Origin: Chlorokybus atmophyticus
Taxonomy: Eukaryota; Streptophyta; Chlorokybophyceae; Chlorokybales; Chlorokybaceae
Reading direction: 5' to 3'
Length of the DNA stretch: 55,769 bases
Assembly (NCBI GenBank): GCA_009103225.1
Contig: RHPI01001010.1
Coordinates: 221,299-277,067, forward strand
This document shows positions 22,830-32,496 of the stretch, piece after piece (positions within the stretch are counted from its first letter, which is position 1; every line of letters begins with the position of its first letter). A model generated the notes under the pieces. The model ran no database searches. It saw nothing but the letters and a program-made list of their open reading frames with translations, and was not told the DNA's origin. Both the position numbers and the translations under genes were made by a program.

Positions 22830-22993
22830 GGGACGCGTAACAGCGTGCATCCACTCTTTGCAACGCAGCATGTAGCGTCACACATCGCCTAGAGGACGCG
22901 TAACAGCGTGCATCCACTCCCTGCGACGCAGCATCTAGCGTCACAGATCTAGATGCTGCGTCGCAGGGAGTGGATGCACGCTGTTACGCGTCC
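22830..22993. repeat. Tandem repeat ending in a 45-bp-arm inverted repeat
   Basis: Two direct units of about 62 bp (GGACGCGTAACAGCGTGCAT, CCACTC..., ACGCAGCAT...TAGCGTCAC) precede a third copy in reverse orientation. The arms 22894-22938 and 22949-22993 are exactly complementary over 45 bp with a 10-bp spacer. In B copy 2 (about 32035-32134) the same arms carry several mismatches. Confidence 0.92.
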
Positions 22994-23021
22994 CTGATAG
23001 GATAATGAGAGACCGGCCGAC

Positions 23022-23043
23022 AGAGAAATAATATTATTTCTCT
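23022..23043. promoter_or_regulatory. Perfect 22-bp palindrome upstream of lectin exon 1, copy 1
   Basis: AGAGAAATAAT/ATTATTTCTCT lies about 310 bp before the lectin start codon. In B copy 2 (32163-32184) it reads AGAGAAACAAT/GTTGTTTCTCT: one T-A pair has become C-G on both sides. A structural or binding role upstream of the lectin gene is possible but not shown. Confidence 0.5.
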
Positions 23044-23352
23044 TATGACGTTCCAAGGAGTGAGGATGCTGTCTGCAAATGCGCAAAGGAGTCTCTTGCG
23101 CGCTGTCAAAGCAGCGCGGCAAAAGGTAGGCAGGAATCAGCAGGCGAGGGTATCGAGGATGAAGGCGCGCTTGCGACGACATTTTTGTGCGTTGTTGGCA
23201 TGCGCAATGGCTAGGAAGGGGACGGGGTAGCAGGAGGAGAACACACAACGTACAAAGGCTGCACGGCAACACCGGTTTCAGTCGCAGTCGCAGCCATAAG
23301 TGACTGCAGCTTCAGCCCGCCTGTTCTCGCATACTTGCCCTCTTCCCACCTG

Positions 23353-23434
23353 ATGGCGTCCACGGGCTCCAAGCTCCTCTCCTGCGCAAGCCTGCTGCTG
23401 CTGCTCCTTGTGGCCACAGCGTTGCCTGCACAAG
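23353..23434 (+). pseudogene. Orphan signal-peptide exon of the C-type lectin gene
   Basis: ATG through the GTATGT donor encodes MASTGSKLLSCASLLLLLLV and then ATALPAQ, a classical signal peptide nearly identical to exon 1 of the full gene (32497-32578). Intron 1 follows but is cut at 23608 by the start of unit A copy 3, so no lectin domain exons remain. A transcript from this copy would run into unit A. Confidence 0.85.
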
Positions 23435-24098
23435 GTATGTGGCGACAAGAGTAAACGGCTTTCAGTGCGGATGTGTGCATCAGCATGCGTTTGCGCAGCG
23501 CTATTGTATACGAATGGCGCATGTAATACTAGGTGTGGTGATGTGCTTGCACGCCCCCTGCCCTCCCCGGCCCTCTCTTTTCCTCACACACACACACGCA
23601 CGGTCTCTTGCTGTGCCTCTGCCAAGCTGCCTCTGCCAAGAAGCAGAAGCTGGCAGAAAACACACAGCAGCTGGAGCTGGAGCTGAGCTGCGGCAGGGTG
23701 GATAAAGCTGTGTCTGAGTTCTTGGGTTCTTGGGGACAGTGGCTAAGCTGCTGCTGTTGTTGAACAGAGCTGCTGTTGCTGTCGAATAATGCTGCTGCTG
23801 CTGCGAAGCGGAAGTGCTGCTGCTGCGGAGCGGAGCTGCTGACAAGCTGTTGGGGAGAAGGAGCTACTTTTGCTAACGAGCTCTTGCTGGTAAGGCTTAT
23901 GCTAGCTTGTTATTGTTGCTTGACCTGCTCTGTCAGTGACGCTTGGTCGAGAGTGTCTGCCTTACAGTCTAGTAGCTTGCTGCTGGGCGTCTTGCATGCA
24001 GTGACCGCTGCTGCCAACTATTAGCCCCCAAGTTGTCCCTCGTATGCTGTCACTGCTGGCAGTATTCAAGTCCAACTTACACGCAATCATCTGCAGCC

Positions 24099-24590
24099 AT
24101 GGCAAGACGCATTGTTCAACAGTCTGCTGTTCTGCGCGAGCGTGAGCAGCTTAATGAAATGCTTGCACTGATCAAGCATGCTGGTGGGAAGCCACGCAAA
24201 GCCAGTGTACGTGCTAAACGGTCACTGCTTAAAGAGATGAGGGCCGCCTAGAAAGCGCGTTCAACAAACATCAGCCCGCACCTCACTGGAGGAGCAGGTG
24301 ATTTGCAGCTGCCTCCACCTGCGTCTGCCTTGGAGCCCGAGCCTGCGCTTGAAGATGCCGTGGAGGCTGAGCCTACGCCTGAAGATCAACCACACCTGTC
24401 CAACCAGCAGACAGCAGAACAATCTTCTCCAGAGATGCCGGACTTTGGAGCCGCCGAGCAATCTGATCATTTTGGCAACCAAGAGCCTAAGCCTGAGCAG
24501 CCTCCAACCTTCAGTCGCGACCTTTGCCTCTGCTCCAAGTGCAAAGGCTTGGTCAGTTGCTTCGCTTGGCCTGCGCTGATGAACAAGTGA
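24099..24590 (+). CDS. Unit A 5' ORFs, copy 3 (unrecognised)
   Basis: It is almost identical to 7761-8252: the 50-residue basic ORF (MARRIVQQSAVLRERE...), the same TAG, then the acidic EPEPALEDAVEAEPTPED stretch and CLCSKCKG. One visible amino-acid change (P to L) lies in the acidic part. Confidence 0.35.
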
Positions 24591-24646
24591 CCATGCATGC
24601 ACGTTGCGTACACACCCTTACTGTATCGCAGATCATGTAGCCGCGC

Positions 24647-26777
24647 TTGGTTATCGATGCGCACTTAGCCAAAGACGAGGCGGCCAAACGGCTGAGGAGC
24701 ATTCCCACTGTGCAACCCACTTTGAACAGCTTTGATGCAGACAAGATGCCTGATCTGCAGCAGACGTCTACGACTTACCTGGACAAGATAATTGAGATCT
24801 CATCCAGCATAGACGAAGCTGGAGTCTCGCAGGACTGCTTCAACAAACTGCTCCATGTCCTCTTAAAAGGCGAAAGCTCCTTGATGGCTTTGGCTGGGAG
24901 GGATGTTCGATGAGAAGTGTGAAGGCTTCAAGCTGCCTACTACTTGCAAGTGCCTGATTGGCATGTTTGAGCGCATGGGGATGTCTTCAACACTGCATTA
25001 TTCTGTCTGTGCCTGCGGCCACCTGTTCGGCAAGCCCCATCCGAATGCTGAGCTCGTTGTGCAAGACGAAGACTCCGTGCGCTCCTACTACCGGCAGCGC
25101 GAGAAGGAGCGCAAGGCCATGGCAAGGACGAGACACACTTGAGAATACAGGAGGACAACCGCAAGCTTCAAAGGGCGCTGTGGGCCAGGTTCCCAGACCG
25201 CTGTGTTGGCAGGAGCTTCAATCGGGCCGGCCCAGATTATGACATGAGGGAGGAGGTGGTGGCGGATGTAATGCACAATTACGCTCCGCTGGGGATCAAT
25301 GGACAGATATTGCGTTGGCCTGCAAGTAAGTAGTCTGCGTCTGCGTATGTGCATGTGCGTGTATATACCAGCTGCCACTTGCCAGATGTCTTGTGCTTCT
25401 TGCAGGATGGCTGCTCACTGCCTCTTGTTTGCAAAATGGATTCGTGAGCAAATTCGCCGGTTTGTGGACAATGCAAGACGGGGCCATCCATTAACGCCAG
25501 GCGAAACGGTAGGCTTGACCCGTGAGCAGCGCAAGGAAAAGATGCGCGCTGCACGCGCTGAGAAGCGCGCTAAAGCAGAGGAGCCAGCTCCACGCCGCTC
25601 GCGCACAGACCACGGGCTTGGCACAAATTTCACCGCTGCAGACTTTCCCTCCATCCAAAATGCTGTGCTGCTTGCCTTGTTGACTGCTGAGCCACTCTCT
25701 TAAGCGCAGCTGCGTAAGGAATGGGTGGCTTTCAGGTACGTCAGTTATCCTCTTGCACAAGGCTTAGTTTGCACTCGCACTCGTAAGGAATTCACATGCG
25801 GCTGGTGCTGCAGACCCGCAGGAGATGCTGCAAGCACCAGCGGCAACAGCAGCCGCAGGGTTGTGGCTGTTGGGCGTGGTCAAGTACTGGAGGCGCTTGA
25901 GCAAGAGACTCCTTGGCGCAGCTACAAAGTGAAGGTGCTGAAGTGGTACAACGCCAAGGGTATCGGTGATCAACGCGTCTACATGCCAGTACGTGACACG
26001 GATGGGTATGCTGGCCAGCTGTCCGGGGACGAGCACTTGTGCAGCAATATCTTGGTGAGTGTAGTAGATCGTGTGCTGCGGCACAGCACACTGCAAGCGT
26101 AACTGCACAGAAGACTATATGCATGACATGCAGTAATGCGGCTGCTTGAATGATGCAGGGACGCAGTTGTGCTTGGCCTGCATCCTTGGTAGCCCCGTCT
26201 GCAGTCTGCACTTGCTCAGACTGCTCTCCGGGCTGCATTGCAGAAGTCACCCCAAGATGCGTTCGCGCGCTCGTGGTTGACAAGCGCGTGCAGCCAGAAG
26301 ACCAGCATGACATCAATTAGAGGGTAAGAACGTTGCTGTGGGTTGTAATGTGTGCAGCATGCTTGCATGATGCACACTTGTAACAATTCTTGCTTGCAGA
26401 TCAGTTGTTGCTCTGACCACCTCATGCACTTGGCTGGCATCTGCTGCAATACCTTGTGCGCCAATGTTCTTAACCGCGAGAGCTTGCTGGAGATGTACAC
26501 GTCCTGGAGGGGGACATACGGGACGCAGATTGGGAGGCTGCTGAAGGAGGACCATCTGCTTGCAAAGTTCACTGACTCGCAGATCGGTCTCATGCTTATA
26601 CATTTGCAGTCAACAAGCGCTGGCTGGTACAGGATGACTCCGGAGAAGCACGCTATGGCTGGCACTGGAATAGTCAAGCCAAGCGACAACGCGGTCCATT
26701 ATAGAGTACCCAACTGGAGACCTTCGCTCATCTTTCTTGCAGCAACCAGTCTAGCTTCCATGCAGCCGCCAGTCTAG
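24647..26777 (+). pseudogene. Unit A cysteine-rich multi-exon gene, copy 3, broken
   Basis: It has the same blocks as copy 1. Its own lesions are a TAA at 25701-25703 where copy 2 has CAA, and a TAG at 26318-26320 where copies 1 and 2 have CAG (INQR before the GTAAGA donor). The last exon reads on into the first minisatellite unit because the stop codon of the other copies is changed, ending at 26777. Different stops in each copy point to independent decay after duplication. Confidence 0.55.
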
Positions 26778-27860
26778 CTTCCTGCTAAAAGTTTACCTTC
26801 TGGCTAGCAGTTTAGCTTGCTACCAACAGTTTAGCTTACTGGTAGCAGTTAGCTTCTTGCAAACAATTGGAGCCTATTTTAGTAATAGTCAAGAGCACAT
26901 AGTACAATGTAAACTCCAAATGAGGTCAAGATTTCTCTACCAGAAAAAATGTTTGCAATTTACCTGCATATGCCTGCTATATTGTGCTGCTAGTTGTGGA
27001 ACAGAGATGGCGGGGCCGTTATCGGCACGACTGCTGCTGCGCCGAAGTCGGCACAGTCATTCCTATGCCGCCAACGGCATAATTGCTGCTGCTGCTGTGC
27101 CGAAGTCGGCAAAAGTGCTACTGTGCCGAAGATGGCAGAAGCACTGCTGTGCCGAAGTCGGCAGAAGTGCTATTGTGCCGAAAACGGCAGAAGCGCTGCT
27201 GTGCCGAAGATGGTAGGGTCGCAGCTGTGCCGAAGACGTTAGAAGTACTGCTGTGCCGAGGTCGGCCCAATGCAGTTTGCGGCAGTAATCAGCTTGTGCC
27301 GGCTGACCGATGGTGGCTTACGATTCTTTGCCGGCACAAAGCGACTTGTGCCGTCTTTGGAGCAGAACTGCTCGCAGAACTCGAAGGCAGATGCCCTTGA
27401 CGGCACAACTGGCTTGTGCCGAGAACGAATTCTGCTGCAGGCGTCGTGTGCAAGCACTATAGAAGGTACTCTATGTTTACAAGGTGAGTCACAAGCATTG
27501 TTAGCTCCTCTAGGTCTGTTGTTTGTCAACCTTCCAGTTGCGCGGTGTGTTGTCCGTAATAGCCTACTGTTGCCCCCCTACACGCTGCGCTCGTCCCTTG
27601 TTTGTTAGTGCGCCTGATCGCGCAGTTGAAAACAATAGCCTGGCAGCAACCAACCAAAGCTTGCCACACTTTATAAAGTGTTAAGCTCTTGTTAGAACTT
27701 GGTGACATGCTACGCGCATTAAGTGCATGGCACGTTGTTAGTTAGTTCAAGTGTTGCTGGCCATAGCCTGGCAGCAACTTCTTTGCGCTCTGGCCATAGC
27801 CTGGCAGGGTAACCACGTGCCCCTTTTTTGTCCGTGCGCTGAACTGCGTAGTCGCTGGCC

Positions 27861-27913
27861 ATAGCCTGGCAGCAACTCTTGCCATACAATGGCAAGAGTT
27901 GCTGCCAGGCTAT
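27861..27913. repeat. Perfect inverted repeat, 25-bp arms (unit A copy 3)
   Basis: It is the same structure as at 11974-12026: ATAGCCTGGCAGCAACTCTT-GCCAT, spacer ACA, exact reverse complement. Confidence 0.9.
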
Positions 27914-28916
27914 ACAGTATATGGATGCCGTGTGTCCCTTTGCTTGTTGATGCGTAGATGCCGACCATAGCTATGATCGTTAGTAAGCTATAGCTGATTA
28001 ACAACGCTGTAGTGCACTACAGCGTGTGGTTGTAAGTTTGCGAGATATTGCCATGCGCATTGAGTGTACTACTCTTCGATACTCTTATCAACGCTGTCAG
28101 TGGCCAAAGCCTGGCAGCAACTTCTTTGTAATCCAACCATAGCCTGGCAAAGCTTGTCAAACATCTTCGCGCATCAATGCGCAATGTTGAGCATGCGATC
28201 ATTTAAAGTGATCCCTTAGGTCTTATAGTTGGAAAGCGTATGTGCGCACTGCGCATGGTCACATGTGGTTACCACGCAATTGGTTTTGTGTAGCTATAAT
28301 GGCCGCCATTGTTTCTTGTCAAATGTGGCATTTTAAGACACTGTGGCATGCGTCACGCGTCAGTGACTCGGCAGCTCTGCTTGTAGCCTACAGGCAGCTG
28401 AGCTTGCTACGGTTGCTCAACACTGCGCGTATGCATGTTGATTGTAACTCGCGCTTCAGCTAGCTTATATGGCCACGCAATTATGCGCTGAGCGGTTGTG
28501 TCTCTTGCTGTGGCGCAAGGTCACACGTACAAGATGTTTACCGCTGACGATTGTTGACATGGTAGCTTGCTGAGTTCCCATGTGCTTTGATATCCGCATT
28601 AGCCTTGCTGATACGATGCACGACAGCATTTGTGAAATGCCAACTGAACGCGACCATACGAGTGCTGCACTCAGCAGCATCGTGATGGCTTACTCACTAT
28701 GGTAGCTTATGTGTGACGATGATACATACAAGCTTTAAAAGTGTGTCACATGATTGCTTTTAAGTCACAGTCACACGGTGATAAGTCTGCACCGCGACGC
28801 TTGCTAGAACATGATTATAATGCTTATGGACAAGCATGTGCAAGGTTGCATCTGATTTCACATGGCTTAACATCTGTGCGCTGACATGTGCATAACGGTT
28901 GCATGTAGTGAGCTAC

Positions 28917-28918
28917 TA
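28917..28918. other. Empty target site of the pogo-type transposon
   Basis: GAGCTAC-TA-GCTCATGG here is the uninterrupted form of the sequence split at 16478 and 19788 by the transposon. It proves the element's exact ends and its TA duplication. Confidence 0.95.
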
Positions 28919-30367
28919 GCTCATGGTAGTACCATGTCGTGCCATTGCCGCTTAACTACAGCGCACGGGCTGCTTGCGGTCCGCCACTGCATACTGTATG
29001 CAGTGCGGTCCCGTTGATGATGCATAATTTTACAGGCGAAGTTGTGAGGCACTTCGAACGTTGTTACTAAGGTATGCGACAAGCATATAGTTGCACTCTT
29101 TACGTGTTGTCAGGCGTGCACCACTGCCAATGATGCACATTGTAGTATTGGTGAAGTGTTGCCAGTGCTCATGTCCTCAACACTCCGAGAGCATCGATTC
29201 GCATCTGATACGCTAGTGCGCAGCTGCACATAAGCGCACGCTTTCTTTGCCTTACGTAAGGCATGTTTGGTATACAAAAAATGATGTCCTCAAGTTCATA
29301 CTGCAAAAGATTTGAAGTAAATGATGAACTTCAAGTGCTTTCGCTTGTTCGAGCTTATTATACTCTTATGTACACTTATCATGTGTACATAAGACCGCAC
29401 ATGGCATGCACACCGCACATGGCATGCGTACATGTGTATACACATTTAGCCTGCGAGGCTAAAGCAGGACTCGAATCTACACTATAGGTATCATGGCCAG
29501 TATCATGGCATCATACCGATACCCACGTATAGTGCGTTACGCTAGTTGTATATAGTTAGTACATTATATATATTATATACGGTTGTACATTATATCAACC
29601 ATGCGGTGTGCCATCGTATCTGAGTACATTGCGGTTACACTAGCATGATATACTATGCTTATGCCAAACGTTGTTCGGCCTTCGCACGCAGTATGCTTGC
29701 CGATGCCATCGCAAGCACCATTGATGATGGATTGGGAGAGCTAACACTATGTTCCTACCAATATATATGATTTATATTGGGTGGGTAGGGTAAAGTAGTC
29801 AATACATATACACAGAAAGACAAGTCAACGACTATTCTCTTACCTATAGAGGAACAGATCTAACGCTAGCTAGTTGCTCTCGCAACTTGGACATTAGAGT
29901 AGACGTTTCTTATGTTTCAGCTTAAAACGTTACAAACAAGAAATGTGAGTATCCTCACATCTCATTGGTCTCATATACTAGCAAGTACTCGAGCGGGCAG
30001 CTGATTGGCTAGCCGCTCGTGTGTCCTCCGGCGACTGCAAGATGATTTTATAACATGAATACAAAAAATGATAGTAAGCCGCTTACTAACTGCGGCCTTA
30101 GTAAAGCCGCAGCGCCTTCGCCGCTTACTTACTTAAGCGGCAACGCTGAGACGCAGTGTGTGACCGCTAGTAGTAGTTGTTGTTGATGTGATAATGAGCG
30201 GCGGCGGCATAGTTTTTTCTCCCCCCCACCCAACCCATACTATCGTTGATGACGTTGAGCCAGATGTACTACAGCTGCGCTGTGCTGCATTCGACGCGCC
30301 GCTCAACCATGCTCACATGTACATTGTGTACGCGTGACATTGTGTGTAGCTATCAACCTATAGTTTG

Positions 30368-30994
30368 ATGGCAAATAGCTTGCAATGCGGTGGTCAACTT
30401 ACGCCAAATGCCCTTGCCGTTGTGTTTGATCTCGTGAGTGCACGTGCCGTAGTCGTACGGCGTGATTGCATTCGTTTCTTTCATGCATATGCTTTTACGA
30501 ATAGCCATTGTGACGTGGCGTGTGTCATTGCCATCAGTCTCTCAGTCGCGTGCGCGCGCTTGCGTTTAGATTCTGCTGCAGCGAGTTGCGCCGCTGGTAC
30601 ATCCCAAGTAGTCAATACATATACACAGAACGACAAGTCATATACACAAGACGACTATGCTCCTACCTATAGAGGAAAAAATCCAAGGCTAGCTAGTTGC
30701 TCTCCCAACTTAAACATTAAAGTAGACGTTTCAGATGTTTCAGCTAAAAACGTTACAAACAAGGAATGTGAGTATCCTCACATCTCATTAGTCTCATATA
30801 CAGCCAAATGGCTTCTTACAGTACTAGTGCGTACCGAGGTTTTCTTTCTTGACTACTATAGTGTACCTGTGAAAAACTCGCTAAGCGGATATTTACTAGC
30901 TTTAAGCAGAGCTGCTACAATTGCGACACAGCATGAATTATTTCAAATGCAGCGACCGGTGGTGTTGTCGACCAGAACATGTTTCATGATATAA
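30368..30994 (+). CDS. Unit B open frame, copy 2 (doubtful)
   Basis: This is the second copy of the frame at 21230-21730. It is longer (about 208 codons) because of a small insertion near 30845. The amino-acid sequence has drifted as expected for non-coding DNA. No domain is seen. Confidence 0.12.
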   Translation: MANSLQCGGQLTPNALAVVFDLVSARAVVVRRDCIRFFHAYAFTNSHCDVACVIAISLSVACARLRLDSAAASCAAGTSQVVNTYTQNDKSYTQDDYAPTYRGKNPRLASCSPNLNIKVDVSDVSAKNVTNKECEYPHISLVSYTAKWLLTVLVRTEVFFLDYYSVPVKNSLSGYLLALSRAATIATQHELFQMQRPVVLSTRTCFMI

Positions 30995-32162
30995 CAATGG
31001 TCCTCCCCCGGGTCAGGGCCCCTGGCCCTTAGGGGGAGAATGAATAGCCTTAGGCGAATGACAGCCTTGGGCTACTATTCTCCCCGTAGTACGGGGAGAA
31101 TAGTAGCCGAAGGCCGCGCAGCTTTACGGTATATAGCCTATACTGCACTATGGTTTAGCCGCACTAAGTGCCACAAACTATTCGACGAATGTTTACAATA
31201 GTAGAGATTCGATCGCCCGCTGGGTTTTATGCGGATTGAAGTGCGGACAGACAACACTAGCAGCAAGGTACCACACACTTTATCCTCTTAAACTTTCTCT
31301 TACGACCAAATGCAGTCAGTGAATGCTTCTGTAACACAAGTAATACTCGAGTAGTTTGTAGCAGTACGGTAGATGTACCAGGGAACAGGCATCTTTAAAA
31401 CGTCAAAACATTACATGTCAAACGTCCTTTGGCTGTCGCCAGAGGCGACGAGACGCCGGGGGACTCACTTCACCTAGCAAGTGCCGATACTTGCTAGCAA
31501 AGGTATCGCGCAGCGGGCCGTGCCGCCGTATGGCTGGGGCCAAGCAGGCCAATATACGTGCATGCTGCGTACAACAGAATTACTTACCGGTAATGCATGC
31601 AACATGCACCAAGCAGGTCTATATAGAACTGTACATAGACCTGTTTGGTGCCTGTTGTATACATCAAGCATGTAATAGATCGTCTATACATGCTGCATAC
31701 GACACGTATGCTTGATGCTGCATGTATGCAATCGCCTGAAGGCTTGAGTTAAGTTGATGCTCGAGTAGTAAACGGTATATAACGCCATCTTGATGCATTG
31801 GCGTCAAGATGCTGATGCTGCACCTGAATGGGCGCAAGCAGCGCATGGGGTGCCCCTGGAGGCACATCAGCATCGCTGATGCTGGGGTGACCCAAGTCTG
31901 TGTCGGCAATGCGTCGACTCAGCATCACTTAGACTTAAACATGCTGCATCGCAGGATGCTGATACATAGAGGGACGCGTACCAGCGTGCATCCACTCCAT
32001 GCAACGCAGCATGTAGCGCCACACATCGCCTAGAGGACGCGTAACAGCGTGCATCCACTCCCTGCGAAGCAGCATTTAGCGTCACAGATCTAGATGCTGC
32101 GTCGTAGGAAGTGGATGCACGCGGTTACGCGTCCCTGATAGGATAATGGGAGACCGGCCGAC

Positions 32163-32184
32163 AGAGAAACAATGTTGTTTCTCT
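32163..32184. promoter_or_regulatory. 22-bp palindrome upstream of the lectin gene, copy 2
   Basis: AGAGAAACAAT/GTTGTTTCTCT is the counterpart of 23022-23043. Relative to that copy, one stem pair has changed on both sides (T-A to C-G) and one base has changed at the centre. Confidence 0.5.
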
Positions 32185-32496
32185 TATGACGTTCCAAGGA
32201 GTGAGGATGCTGTCTGCAAGCGCGCAAAGAAGTCTCTTGCCCGCTGTCAAAGCAGCGCGGCAAAAAGCAGGCAGGAACCAGCAGGCGAGGGTATCGAGGA
32301 TGAAGGCGCGCTTGCGACGACATTTTTGTGCGCTGTTGGCATGCGCAATGGCTAGGAAGGGGACGGGGTAGCAGGAGGAGAACACACAACGTACAAAGGC
32401 TGCACGGCAACACCGGTTTTAGTCGCAGTCGCAGCCACATTAAGTGGGTGCAGCTTCAGCTCGCCTGTTCTCGCATATTCGCCCTCTTCCCACCTG

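Larger units (their letters stand above)
19788..23608 (+). repeat. Duplicated unit B, copy 1
   Basis: It matches 28919-32752 over its whole length with a low percentage of differences. It contains many hairpins, a 190-bp internal direct repeat, a tandem CACTCC/GACGCG repeat, the lectin promoter region and lectin exon 1. Homology ends in the CA-rich part of lectin intron 1 (after CACGGTCTCT), where unit A copy 3 begins. Confidence 0.93.
23625..28909 (+). repeat. Duplicated unit A, copy 3
   Basis: It aligns with copy 1 from AGCTGCCTCTGCCAAGAAGC to the end of the unit, without the solo LTR. It holds the coding part (24.1-26.8 kb), minisatellite (about 26745-26860), palindrome array (27020-27430) and the 25-bp inverted repeat (27861-27913). 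It joins unit B copy 2 through GTAGTGAGCTACTAGCTCAT, the uninterrupted pogo target. Confidence 0.92.

Noticed and set aside
7913-26320. Alternative nuclear code with TAA/TAG read as glutamine
   Set aside because: The F-box, TIR, lectin and recombinase genes use CAA/CAG for Gln even in Q-rich runs, and the F-box, TIR, lectin and RPB12 genes stop at TAA or TGA exactly where their domains end. The unit A stops are better explained as mutations.
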